From Amycolatopsis tolypomycina (GTDB lineage: Bacteria; Actinomycetota; Actinomycetes; Mycobacteriales; Pseudonocardiaceae): 64,000 nt of DNA. Location: the NCBI RefSeq assembly GCF_900105945.1, contig NZ_FNSO01000004.1:2790001-2854000 (forward strand), in the 5' to 3' direction. Within the stretch, counting starts at the first letter, position 1, and every line of letters begins with the position of its first letter. The position numbers were made by a program, and so were the translations under genes. Of the stretch, positions 54,562 to 63,890 are shown piece after piece. Under the pieces are notes generated by a model. It did not search any database, was not told the DNA's origin, and saw nothing but the letters and a program-made list of their open reading frames with translations.

Positions 54562-55162
54562 GGGCGATCTGCTGACGATCTCCGCGAAGATCGTCGTCGC
54601 CGGGGGCTTCGGTGTCGGCAAGACCACGTTCGTCGGCGCGGTGTCGGAAGTGCCGCCGATGAGCAACGAGGCGTGGATGACGGAGGCGGGCGAGGGGATC
54701 GACGAGATCCCGCCCGGCGGCAAGTCGACCACGACCGTCGCGATGGACTTCGGCCGGATCACCCTGCGCCCGGACCTGCTGCTGTACCTGTTCGGCACGC
54801 CGGGGCAGGCGCGGTTCTGGTTCCTCTGGGACGACCTGAGCCGCGGCGCGCTCGGCGCGGTCGTGCTGGTCGACACCAGCCGGATCGACGAGTCGTTCGC
54901 GGCGATCAACTACTTCGAGAACGACTCCGAGCTGCCGTTCGTCGTGGCGGTCAACCAGTTCGAGGGCAAGCCGGTGCACGACCTCGACGAGGTGCGCGAC
55001 GCGCTGGCCCTCGACCCGGCCGTCCCGCTGGTGACCTGCGACGCCCGGGACCGCGCGTCGACGATCGCCACCCTGACCGAGCTGGTCGCCCACACGCTGT
55101 CGCTGGCGGTGCTGTCCGGTCCGGCGGGCCGGCAGCTCGCCGGCACCGCCCCGCACGCCTGA
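54536..55162 (+). CDS. conservon GTPase CvnD
   Basis: A 208-aa MglA/Ras-like GTPase. The P-loop is GGFGVGKTT, the switch II region is LYLFGTPGQARFWFLWDD, and a base-recognition motif is in AVNQFEGK (N-x-F rather than N-K-x-D), as common in this group. Its activity is probably set by CvnB and CvnC in a membrane-linked switch. Confidence 0.93.
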   Translation: MGSSGSPPEGDLLTISAKIVVAGGFGVGKTTFVGAVSEVPPMSNEAWMTEAGEGIDEIPPGGKSTTTVAMDFGRITLRPDLLLYLFGTPGQARFWFLWDDLSRGALGAVVLVDTSRIDESFAAINYFENDSELPFVVAVNQFEGKPVHDLDEVRDALALDPAVPLVTCDARDRASTIATLTELVAHTLSLAVLSGPAGRQLAGTAPHA

Positions 55163-55179
55163 GAAGGAGAACGAGCTCC

Positions 55180-56406
55180 ATGCGCAAGGTCCTGGTCGTG
55201 GGCGCCGGGCAGTCCGGTCTGCAGCTGGCTCTCGGGCTGCAGGCGAAGGGCTACGACGTGACCGTGATGTCCGCGCGGACGCCGGAGGAGATCCGGACCG
55301 GGCGGGTGATGTCGACGCAGTGCATGTTCCACGACGCGCTGCAGCACGAGCGCGACCTCGGGATCAACCTGTGGGAGGCGGAGACGGTCGATGTCGAGGG
55401 CCTCGGCATCTCGGTGGCCGCGCCGGACGGCGGCCGCGCGCTCGACTGGTTCGCCGAGCTCGACCACCCCGCCCAGTCGGTCGACCAGCGGGTGAAGATG
55501 GCCGGCTGGCTGGAGCTGTTCGAGGACCGCGGCGGCAAGCTCGTCATCCACGGTGTGATGACGTCCGAACTGGACGCCCTCGCCCGGCTCTACGACCTGG
55601 TGGTCATCTCGGCGGGCAAGGGCGAGCTGGTCCAGCTGTTCGACCGGGTGCCCGAGCGGTCCCCGTTCACGCAGCCGATGCGGGCGCTGTCGCTGGTCTA
55701 CGCGCACGGCGTGGGCCGCCGGCCGGAGCACCCGGAGAAGGTGGGGGTGCGGTTCAACATCGTCCCCGGCGTCGGCGAGCTGTTCATGATCCCGGCGTAC
55801 ACGCTGAGCGGGAACTGCGACATCCTCTTCTTCGAAGGGGTGCCCGGCGGGCCGCTGGACTGCTTCGCCGACCGCCCGGGCCCCGACGAGCACTTCCGGC
55901 GCGTGCTGGACCTGATGCGGCAGTTCGTGCCGTGGGAGTACGAGCGCTGCCGCGAAGCCGAGCTGACCGACGGCAAGGCGACCCTGGCGGGCGGGTACAC
56001 GCCGGTGGTCCGCCACCCGGTCGGCACCCTGCCGGGCGGGGCGATCGTGCTGGGCATGGCCGACGTCGTGGTGGCCAACGACCCGATCACCGGGCAGGGC
56101 TCGAACAACGCGAGCCACTGCGCGGCCACCTATCTCGACGCGATCGTGGCCCACGGCGACCGTCCGTTCGACGCCGCGTGGATGGCGGCGACGTTCGAGC
56201 GCTACTGGGAGTACGCCCGGCACGTGACCGAATGGACGAACGCCCTGCTCCTGCCGCCGCCTCCGCACGTGCTCGAGATCCTCGGGGTGGCCGGGCAGAA
56301 CCCGGCGGTGGCCCGGCGGTTCGTGAACGGGTTCATGGACCCGTCCGACTTCCAGCACTGGTTCATGGATCCCGCACTTTGGAAGAAGTACCTGGCAGAG
56401 GTGTAG
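55180..56406 (+). CDS. styrene-monooxygenase-like FAD monooxygenase (StyA family)
   Basis: A 408-aa single-component flavin-binding protein. The N-terminal GxGxxG fold is VLVVGAGQSGLQLALGLQAKG, and the StyA-like features PEEIRTGRVMSTQCMFHDAL and NDPITGQGSNNASH are present. StyA enzymes epoxidise styrene-like substrates with reduced FAD made by a separate reductase, not seen here. It sits 17 bp after CvnD, so it is in the conservon operon in the place often taken by a cytochrome P450. Confidence 0.88.
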   Translation: MRKVLVVGAGQSGLQLALGLQAKGYDVTVMSARTPEEIRTGRVMSTQCMFHDALQHERDLGINLWEAETVDVEGLGISVAAPDGGRALDWFAELDHPAQSVDQRVKMAGWLELFEDRGGKLVIHGVMTSELDALARLYDLVVISAGKGELVQLFDRVPERSPFTQPMRALSLVYAHGVGRRPEHPEKVGVRFNIVPGVGELFMIPAYTLSGNCDILFFEGVPGGPLDCFADRPGPDEHFRRVLDLMRQFVPWEYERCREAELTDGKATLAGGYTPVVRHPVGTLPGGAIVLGMADVVVANDPITGQGSNNASHCAATYLDAIVAHGDRPFDAAWMAATFERYWEYARHVTEWTNALLLPPPPHVLEILGVAGQNPAVARRFVNGFMDPSDFQHWFMDPALWKKYLAEV

Positions 56407-56482
56407 ATCGCCCTGTCGCGGAGGGACGATTCGGGCTACGGTGGTCACGTAGCGTGAAGGCGGAACCCCGGAGGTGCTTGGC

Positions 56483-57373
56483 ATGCGGGCGATGTGGAAG
56501 GGCTCGGTGTCCTTCGGTCTGGTCAGCATCCCGATCCAGATGTACGCGGCCACCGAGAACAAGAACGTCTCGCTCCGGCAGGTGCACGAGGCCGACGGCG
56601 GCCGCATCCAGTACAAGCGGTTCTGCACGATCGACGGCCAGGAAGTGCCGTACGCCGAGATCGCCAAGGGCTACGAGCTGCCCGACGGCGAGATGGTGGT
56701 GATCACCGACGCGGAGATGGCCGAGCTGCCGCTGTCCACCCAGCGCACGATCGACGTGCTGGAGTTCGTGCCGCTGGAGTCGATCGACCCCATCCAGTAC
56801 GACCGGACCTACTACCTGGAGCCGCAGAAGAACGCGGTGAAGCCGTACGTCGTCCTGCGGGACGCGCTGCACAAGTCGAGCCAGGTCGCGATCGCCAAGG
56901 TCGCGGTGCGGCAGCGGGAGAGCATGGCGGTGCTGCGGGTGCACGCCGACGTGCTGGTGATGACGACGATGCTGTGGCCGGACGAGGTCCGCGAGCCCGA
57001 CTTCCCGTTCCTGCGCGACGACCCGCCGCAGATCCGGCCGCAGGAGCTCACCATGGCCGGGTCGCTGATCGACTCGCTGGCCGAGCCGGTGTTCGAGCCG
57101 GAGAAGTACCACGACCACTACCGCGAAGCCCTCGAGCAGATGATCGAGGCCAAGGTGGCGGGCGACGAGACCACCAAGCCCGCGGCGGTCACCGCCAAGT
57201 CCGACGTCGTCGACCTGATGGCCGCCCTGCAGGCCAGTGTGGACGCCGCGAAGAAGTCGCGGCAGGCCGCCGCGACGCCGGCCGCGTCTTCGGGCGCCGA
57301 CGAGTCCGATGAGGACGTCAAACCGGCGAAGAAGAAGCCGGCCGCCCGCAAGCGGGCGCCGAAGTCCGCCTGA
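56483..57373 (+). CDS. ku: non-homologous end-joining protein Ku
   Basis: A 296-aa bacterial Ku that binds double-strand ends as a homodimer and recruits LigD. Signature parts are MWKGSVSFGLVSIPIQMYAA, VHEADGGRIQYKRFC and GYELPDGEMVVITDAEM. The C-terminal ~70 residues are Lys/Ala-rich, a common DNA-binding extension. ATG 56483 follows GGAGG by 8 nt. LigD POL and PE modules are 11-15 kb upstream. Confidence 0.96.
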   Translation: MRAMWKGSVSFGLVSIPIQMYAATENKNVSLRQVHEADGGRIQYKRFCTIDGQEVPYAEIAKGYELPDGEMVVITDAEMAELPLSTQRTIDVLEFVPLESIDPIQYDRTYYLEPQKNAVKPYVVLRDALHKSSQVAIAKVAVRQRESMAVLRVHADVLVMTTMLWPDEVREPDFPFLRDDPPQIRPQELTMAGSLIDSLAEPVFEPEKYHDHYREALEQMIEAKVAGDETTKPAAVTAKSDVVDLMAALQASVDAAKKSRQAAATPAASSGADESDEDVKPAKKKPAARKRAPKSA

Positions 57374-57484
57374 CCCCGCCCGGACGGGTGGTTGTGGCGA
57401 CACGCCGTGCCCCTGCCGGTTCCGGCGGCGCCCCGGTTCTACCTTGGGGGGACGTCGTCCACGAGCGCGGAAAGGCGGCCGGTC

Positions 57485-57694
57485 ATGGAGTGTGCGTCCT
57501 GTGACGCGGGGATCGACCACTGCCACGGCACGCTGGTGGTGCACCCGGAAGGCGGATTCGCCGAGTGCACCGATCCGGCCTGCGCGGACGGCGACCGCGT
57601 CCGCCACGGGCTGATCGTCGACTGCCGGGGAGTCGGCGGCGGGTGCGGCTGTGCCGTCGCGCCGCGCAAGCCCTTGCTGCGCCAGGTTTCCTGA
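57485..57694 (+). CDS. 69-aa Cys-rich protein
   Basis: A small protein with eight Cys and several His: CASCDAGIDHCHGTLVVHP, ECTDPACADGD, then DCRGVGGGCGCAV. The pairing suggests one or two zinc sites. I recognise it as a type found in other actinomycetes but with no known role. ATG after GGAAAGG. It is followed by a terminator. Confidence 0.75.
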   Translation: MECASCDAGIDHCHGTLVVHPEGGFAECTDPACADGDRVRHGLIVDCRGVGGGCGCAVAPRKPLLRQVS

Positions 57695-57698
57695 GCCT

Positions 57699-57735
57699 CC
57701 CGCCAGGATGCGTGCGGGCCTCCCTGGCGGGTTTT
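57699..57735 (+). terminator. terminator with T run after the Cys-rich gene
   Basis: A 9-bp stem (CCCGCCAGG 57699-57707, complement 57723-57731) with a 15-nt loop is followed by TTTT, a canonical rho-independent form. Confidence 0.75.
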
Positions 57736-57805
57736 CCGCTCGCCGGGGAGGCCCTCACCGCGGCAGGACGAGGTCAAGGGCGTAACACGATCGTGTATGC
57801 AGCTG

Positions 57806-57834
57806 TGTACACGGGCTTGGCGATGTGCTAACAC
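57806..57834 (+). promoter_or_regulatory. promoter for a candidate small RNA
   Basis: TGTACA (57806-57811), a 17-bp spacer and TAACAC (57829-57834) match the sigma-70-type pattern. The predicted start is near 57841, at the left arm of the hairpin that follows. Confidence 0.45.
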
Positions 57835-57840
57835 TAACGG

Positions 57841-57888
57841 GGTCCTTCGGCTCTCCCTCCCCCTCGGAGCCGGAGGACCCTTACTTTT
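57841..57888 (+). ncRNA. candidate small RNA with C-rich hairpin loop
   Basis: Downstream of the promoter is a hairpin with two paired blocks (GGGTCC/GGACCC and CGGCTC/GAGCCG) around a C-rich loop containing CCCTCCCCC, ending TTACTTTTCC. The C-rich loop and promoter recall the actinobacterial 6C RNA motif, but only one hairpin is seen and no Rfam search was possible. It could instead be a stray terminator. Confidence 0.35.
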
Positions 57889-57951
57889 CCGGAAGTGACC
57901 GCGTTCGCGGGCGATGTCCAGTGTGGAGACTCGCGGCCCGGACAGGCCGAA

Positions 57952-57992
57952 CGGCCTGGCGCGGCCGGCTTTGCGGCCGGCGCGCCAGGCCG
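57952..57992 (-). terminator. long GC-rich hairpin after the DUF6131 gene
   Basis: About 17 bp of near-perfect pairing (CGGCCTGGCGC... with its complement) around loop TTT. It lies just beyond the stop of the small minus-strand gene. Confidence 0.65.
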
Positions 57993-58008
57993 TGGCGGTG
58001 TCCCGGGA

Positions 58009-58164
58009 TCAGTACCAGTGCGCCCGGCCACCGATCCGGCGGCCCGTGCCGCCCAGGATGGCCAGTGCCACGCCGGCCACCGCGAGAATGATACCGATGG
58101 TGTACAGCACCGGGATGCCCACGATGAACCCGATGACAAGCAGAATCACACCGAGAATGATCAC
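58009..58164 (-). CDS. DUF6131-like small membrane protein
   Basis: A 51-aa protein: starting V-I-I-L-G-V-I-L-L-V-I-G-F, two hydrophobic helices with IVGIPVLYTIGIILAVAGV between, and a basic C-terminus ending RRIGGRAHWY. The GTG start follows AAGGAG by 8 nt. The shape matches the DUF6131 mini-proteins of actinomycetes. The function is unknown. Confidence 0.8.
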   Translation of the reverse strand: MIILGVILLVIGFIVGIPVLYTIGIILAVAGVALAILGGTGRRIGGRAHWY

Positions 58165-58296
58165 TTGACACACTCCTTCGCATGAGACCCGGCCCGGCTC
58201 CGTGCCGTCCGGGCGGATGCGCTCTCGACCGGAGGATGGCCAGTTTCCGGATAAACCAAACTACGGCGAATGGAGCAACCTTGGAGCAGAGCCGGT

Positions 58297-59757
<1,461 letters not shown>

Positions 59758-59823
59758 GCTTCGATGCACTCCGGAGTTCGTCGGCGAAAACGCTCGGGAG
59801 GCCGAAGTCCCTGTGGGACAACG

Positions 59824-59923
59824 AAAAAGGCACCTCCCTCGCGGGAGGCGCCCTTGGAGTCGTGGTGCCGGGCCGAGCGTGGCGGAAGTGGCTTCCGTCG
59901 CAGCGCCTCTCGGCCCGGCACCA
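59824..59923 (-). promoter_or_regulatory. SAH riboswitch with terminator platform upstream of ahcY
   Basis: On the minus strand the leader has a perfect 15-bp stem (arms 59909-59923 and 59863-59877) enclosing GAGAGGCGCTGCGACGG... and closing with CACGCTCGG, close to the SAH riboswitch core (GAGGmGCGCTGCRA and GGCTCG). A terminator follows (59829-59852, 10-bp stem with one G-U, then a five-T tract 59824-59828). Its 5' arm GGCGCCTCCC can also pair with AGGCGC of the core, giving the pseudoknot expected in this family. Predicted result: SAH binding frees transcription of ahcY. Confidence 0.75.
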
Positions 59924-59948
59924 GGATGGCAAAGCCGCCGCGCGGCTG

Positions 59949-60431
59949 TCAAGCGAGCGATCGGGCCATGAGAACGTCGTCGACGTCGGTGCCGTCGAGG
60001 CGGAATTCGCCGCGCAGCACGCCTTCGGTGACGAACCCGCAGCGCTCGTAGACCCGCCGGGCGCCGGTGTTGTGACCCAGCACGCGCAGCGTCAGCTTGC
60101 GGGCGCCCTTCCGCCGCGCCGCCGCCACGGCGGCCTCCACGAGCTGCCGTCCGATGCCGAGCCGCTGCCGGTCCGGGTCGACCGCGAGCCCGCCGATCAC
60201 CAGCACGTGCCGGTGGGCGTCGATGGGGAACCCCGCGGAGAGCCGGACGTAGCCGGCGACCTCGCCCTCGTGCTCGGCGACGAGGAAGTTCCCCGGCCGC
60301 GCGTCCTCGCCGAAGAAGGGGGTGCCCGGCTCGGGCGGGGGAGCCGGGGACACGGCCGAGCTCCAGGTGCGCCGGTCGATCTCGGTGAGTGCGGCTTCGT
60401 CTTCGGGGCGGGCGAGGCGGATGGTGATCAC
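59949..60431 (-). CDS. GNAT-family N-acetyltransferase
   Basis: A 160-aa acetyltransferase. The acetyl-CoA loop is [20 protein letters not shown], with [20 protein letters not shown] before it and [11 protein letters not shown] after it. The substrate is unknown. Its GTG start overlaps the upstream stop by GTGA. Confidence 0.88.
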   Translation of the reverse strand: MITIRLARPEDEAALTEIDRRTWSSAVSPAPPPEPGTPFFGEDARPGNFLVAEHEGEVAGYVRLSAGFPIDAHRHVLVIGGLAVDPDRQRLGIGRQLVEAAVAAARRKGARKLTLRVLGHNTGARRVYERCGFVTEGVLRGEFRLDGTDVDDVLMARSLA

Positions 60432-61093
60432 CGGCTGAGTATCGTCCAGGCCTCTTCGAGGATTCCAGCGAATTCCCGCGGGTCGCGGTTGCCCTCGGAG
60501 CTGATGCTCTGCAGGGTCACGGTCAGGTCCGGGCCGGTGTGCTGGCAGACCCGGACCGAAGACCGCTCCGGATCCGGCGCCGACCCGGCGTTCTCCGGGT
60601 CGTGGTGCACCAGGCACTGCACGTCCCCGAACCGCACGAGTTCGGTGCCCGGCGCGGCCAGGCCCAGCGCCTCGGCGTCCTGGTACGGCGCGATGAGCCC
60701 GGGCGAGGGCGCGCGGACCGCGAGCAACCGGACCGAACGCCGGAGCCGGTCGTCCTGGTACTGCTGCACGACCGCGCCGGCACCGCCGTAGGCCGCCGAC
60801 ACGCGGGCCGTGTCCTCCTTGTCGCTCTTGCCGATCCGGTCGATCGTGGCCTGTCCCTTGGCCTTGTCCAGCTTGGCGATCGCGTCCTGCGCGCGGCTGA
60901 GCCCGCCCAGGGTCGGCGGGGCGGTCAGCGGCCCGCCGCTCGGGCCGGCGAGCAGCGTCAGCACCAGCCACGGCACCCCGACCAGGACCGCGCCCGCCAC
61001 GAAGCCGGCCAGGCCGGTCACGGCCGGCCGGGCGAGCAGCGGGCGGCGCGCCGGCGGCCCGGGTGCCGGTTCGAGCGGGGGATCGGCGGTCAC
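60428..61093 (-). CDS. membrane-anchored hypothetical protein
   Basis: A 221-aa protein with one N-terminal membrane helix ([20 protein letters not shown]) and an extracytoplasmic domain with two Cys ([28 protein letters not shown]) that may pair. I recognise no family. It is co-translated with the GNAT gene; no functional link is evident. Confidence 0.72.
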   Translation of the reverse strand: MTADPPLEPAPGPPARRPLLARPAVTGLAGFVAGAVLVGVPWLVLTLLAGPSGGPLTAPPTLGGLSRAQDAIAKLDKAKGQATIDRIGKSDKEDTARVSAAYGGAGAVVQQYQDDRLRRSVRLLAVRAPSPGLIAPYQDAEALGLAAPGTELVRFGDVQCLVHHDPENAGSAPDPERSSVRVCQHTGPDLTVTLQSISSEGNRDPREFAGILEEAWTILSR

Positions 61094-61149
61094 CGTGCCA
61101 TCGTGGCGCGGCCCGGAACCGCGCGAAAGGGGAATTCCGCCGTCGGCGT

Positions 61150-62040
61150 TCAGAGCAGGTGCGCGCGCCGCCAGATGCCTTCGGAGCGGCCGCCGATCAG
61201 CCCCGCGTCGCTCAGGAACGGCACGATCTTCTCGGCCATCCAGCGGCGCGTCTCGTGGAAGTGCGGGTTCGCCAGCGCCGCGGCGCGGCCTTCGCGCGGG
61301 GCGATCCCGACGCTGCGGTAGACCCGCGGGTCGACCATGCTGTCGATGACGCCGTACGCGACCAGCGCGGTCCGCAGCCGGTGCCGCCGCAGCCCCGCCT
61401 TCGACAGCTTCGGCGTCTCGCGCAGCACCTCCTCCTTGGCGAACCGGACGTGCCGGGCCTCCTCGACGACGTGGATGCGGTTGACCGAGCGGATCAGCGG
61501 CTGGATGCCGTCGTCGTCCATCATCGACCGCTGCAGCCGGTCCGTGGTCTCCTCGGCGACCAGGACACTGGCGAACATCGACGGGCCGGCGGCGGTCGCG
61601 CCGAACACCTTCGCGGCGCGGTGCACCACCTTCGGGACGCCGTAGCGGGGGACGCCGAGCCGCTGCGCGGTGCGGGCGAACATCACCGAGTGCCGGGTTT
61701 CGTCGCCGATCTCGGTCATCGCGTACTGCGCGTGCTCGGTGCGCGCGTCGAGGTCGAAGACGTACCGGGCGAGCAGCTGCATCAGGACGATCTCGAACCA
61801 CAGGCCGACGCTCATGATGCTGGCGATCTCGTGCTTGGACAGCTCGATCCGCTGCTCCGGCGTGAGTTTCGCCCAGAGGTCCGTGCCGTGGAGGGAGACG
61901 CGCTCGAGCGGCATGTACGCCTTGCCTTCGGCGAGCGGGGCGGCCCAGTCGATATCGACGTACGGGTCGTAGGAGTTCTTCGCGGAGCTCTTGAGCAGGC
62001 GAGCCGCGGTGACGTCCCGGTCCTGGGCCTCGACGCCCAT
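61150..62040 (-). CDS. AurF-like diiron oxygenase
   Basis: A 296-aa four-helix diiron protein. Iron-ligand segments AMTEIGDETRHSVMFAR, VLVAEETTDRL and VNRIHVVEEARHVRFAKEE give the Glu/His pattern of the p-aminobenzoate N-oxygenase AurF family. Such enzymes hydroxylate amines or C-H bonds; the substrate is unknown. ATG after GGAGG. It is divergent from a TetR gene 88 bp away. Confidence 0.85.
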   Translation of the reverse strand: MGVEAQDRDVTAARLLKSSAKNSYDPYVDIDWAAPLAEGKAYMPLERVSLHGTDLWAKLTPEQRIELSKHEIASIMSVGLWFEIVLMQLLARYVFDLDARTEHAQYAMTEIGDETRHSVMFARTAQRLGVPRYGVPKVVHRAAKVFGATAAGPSMFASVLVAEETTDRLQRSMMDDDGIQPLIRSVNRIHVVEEARHVRFAKEEVLRETPKLSKAGLRRHRLRTALVAYGVIDSMVDPRVYRSVGIAPREGRAAALANPHFHETRRWMAEKIVPFLSDAGLIGGRSEGIWRRAHLL

Positions 62041-62053
62041 GGCGGCCTCCGTA

Positions 62054-62095
62054 AAGTAGGGGGTACGCGCTGTACTAGCTACTTCGGCAGCGTAC
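62054..62095. promoter_or_regulatory. candidate operator between the AurF-like and TetR genes
   Basis: GTACgcgctGTAC (62063-62075) is a palindrome, and AAGTAG (62054-62059) pairs with CTACTT (62079-62084); a third GTAC lies at 62092. Either dyad could be the TetR site. Confidence 0.4.
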
Positions 62096-62128
62096 ACCGC
62101 CCGGCGGGTGCCTGAGTAGGCTTTCGCC

Positions 62129-62791
62129 GTGACCAAGGTCGACGGACGGGCGACGCGCTGGGCGGGCCAGCAGGAACGCCGGCGCGCGGAGTTCGTCGAC
62201 GCGGCACTGGCGGCGATCGCCGAGCACGGCCCGGACGTCTCGACCGAGCAGATCGCCGAGCGCGCCGGCGTCGCCCGCACCCGCCTGTACCGGCACTTCT
62301 CCGACGCGGCGGACCTCCGCCGGGCCATCGCCCGGCGGGCGGCCGAGCTGGTGACCGCGGACCTGGCGCCGCTCTGGCACCCTTCGGGATCGCCGAACGA
62401 GATGATCTCCACGGTGATCGCGACGCACCTGCGCTGGCTGACCGAGCACGCCCACCTGCACCGCTACCTGGCCCGCGGCGTCCCGGACGGCCCCGACGTC
62501 CGCGGCGCGATCGCCCGCCACCTCAGCACGCTGTTCAGCGGCTACCTGACGGCGTTCGGGCTGGATCCGGCCCCGGCCGACACGATCGCGTTCGGCCTGG
62601 TGGGCTACGTCGAATCGGCGACGACCCGCTGGCTGGACCACCCGGGCGAGCTCACCCTGGCCCAGCTGACGGCCCAGCTGACGGGCACGATCTGGGCGAT
62701 GCTGGACCACACGCTGCGCGCGGGCGGGGTCGAACTGGACCCGGACCGGCCGCTGCCGCTGCCGGAGGAGGTCTCCCGCGGCTCGTCGTGA
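62129..62791 (+). CDS. TetR-family regulator
   Basis: A 220-aa protein with helix-turn-helix STEQIAERAGVARTRLYRHFSDAADLRRAI and a C-terminal ligand domain of the TetR_C type (LSTLFSGYLTAFGLDPAPAD). GTG start. It probably represses the divergent AurF-like gene and itself. Its stop is inside the 62784 hairpin. Confidence 0.88.
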   Translation: MTKVDGRATRWAGQQERRRAEFVDAALAAIAEHGPDVSTEQIAERAGVARTRLYRHFSDAADLRRAIARRAAELVTADLAPLWHPSGSPNEMISTVIATHLRWLTEHAHLHRYLARGVPDGPDVRGAIARHLSTLFSGYLTAFGLDPAPADTIAFGLVGYVESATTRWLDHPGELTLAQLTAQLTGTIWAMLDHTLRAGGVELDPDRPLPLPEEVSRGSS

Positions 62792-62832
62792 GTGGTAAGG
62801 CGGGGTTCTAACCCGCCTTACCACTCACGACG
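62784..62832. terminator. 21-bp hairpin shared by tetR and dinB ends
   Basis: Perfect 21-bp arms (62784-62804 and 62812-62832) with loop GTTCTAA. Both convergent stop codons lie inside the stem. Confidence 0.85.
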
Positions 62833-63853
62833 GCTCTCGCGGGAACTCGGCCCGCACGCCCAGCAGCCGCACCGCGCGGGTCAGCTCGAACATGCCCAGC
62901 ACCTCCTGCGCCGCCCGGTCGAGCTCCGTCGCGTCCGACGTCGGCTCCGGCAGCGTCACGCTGTGCGTGTGGGTCAGGAACGGCACGAACCGCACCTTGA
63001 CCGCCACCCGCGCGGCCGGACGGCCTTCCTCCAGGACGTCCTGGGCGACGCGCTTGGCCAGCGCCGAGACCTCGGCCGCCATCTCCGCCGGGTCCGTCAG
63101 GTCGCGCTGGAACGTCGTCTCGCGGCTGCGGGACCGGGCCACCCACGGGTTCGCGCTCACCTCGGCGTCGCTGATGCCGCCGCCGAGCAGGCGCAGCCAC
63201 GGGCCGGTCTTCGGGCCGAACCGGGCCGCCAGCTCCGCGGGATCGCCGCCCGCCAGGTCCAGCACGGTGGTGATCCCCAGGGAGGCGAGCTTCTTCGCCG
63301 TCTTGCCGCCGATGCCCCACAGCGCGTCGGTCGGGCGGGCGCCCATCACCGCCCACCAGTTCTCCTGCGTCAGCCGGAAGATCCCGCCCGGCTTGCCGAA
63401 CCCGGTGGCGAGCTTGGCCCGCAGCTTGTTGTCGCCGATCCCGACCGCGCACGACAGCCCCGTCTCGCGTGCCACCGCCTCCTGGATCGCGGCGGCCAGC
63501 GCCTCGGGGTCGTCCGTCTCGGCCCCGACGAACGCCTCGTCCCAGCCCAGCACCTCGACCACCACCGGCAGTTCGCGCACCGCGGCCATCACCCGCGCCG
63601 ACACCTCGAGGTAGGCGTCCGGGTCACTCGGCAGGAAGACGGCCTCCGGGCAGCGCCGGGCCGCGATCCGCAGCGGCATGCCGGACTGGACGCCGAACTC
63701 GCGGGCCTCGTACGACGCCGTCGCCACGACGGCGCGCTCGGTGGGGTCGCCGTTGCCGCCGACCACGACGGGCTTCCCGCGCAGCTCGGGGTGGCGGGCG
63801 ATCTCGACCGCGGCGATGAACTGGTCGAGGTCGACGTGCAGGACCCACTTCAC
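62825..63853 (-). CDS. dinB: Y-family DNA polymerase IV, DinB2-like
   Basis: A 342-aa translesion polymerase. The metal-binding pattern is HVDLDQFIAAVE; the second acidic site reads LGWDEAFVG instead of SxDEAY. The steric-gate residue normally Phe/Tyr (FF in DMDAFFA) is Ile13. Mycobacterial DinB2 with Leu at this position adds ribonucleotides readily, so the same is likely here. Overall sequence (WVLHVDLDQF, VVVGGNGDPTE) is of the DinB2 group. Confidence 0.92.
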   Translation of the reverse strand: MKWVLHVDLDQFIAAVEIARHPELRGKPVVVGGNGDPTERAVVATASYEAREFGVQSGMPLRIAARRCPEAVFLPSDPDAYLEVSARVMAAVRELPVVVEVLGWDEAFVGAETDDPEALAAAIQEAVARETGLSCAVGIGDNKLRAKLATGFGKPGGIFRLTQENWWAVMGARPTDALWGIGGKTAKKLASLGITTVLDLAGGDPAELAARFGPKTGPWLRLLGGGISDAEVSANPWVARSRSRETTFQRDLTDPAEMAAEVSALAKRVAQDVLEEGRPAARVAVKVRFVPFLTHTHSVTLPEPTSDATELDRAAQEVLGMFELTRAVRLLGVRAEFPREPS

Positions 63854-63890
63854 CCCGCCCAGTCTGCCTCAGATCCGGCGCCGCGCGACC

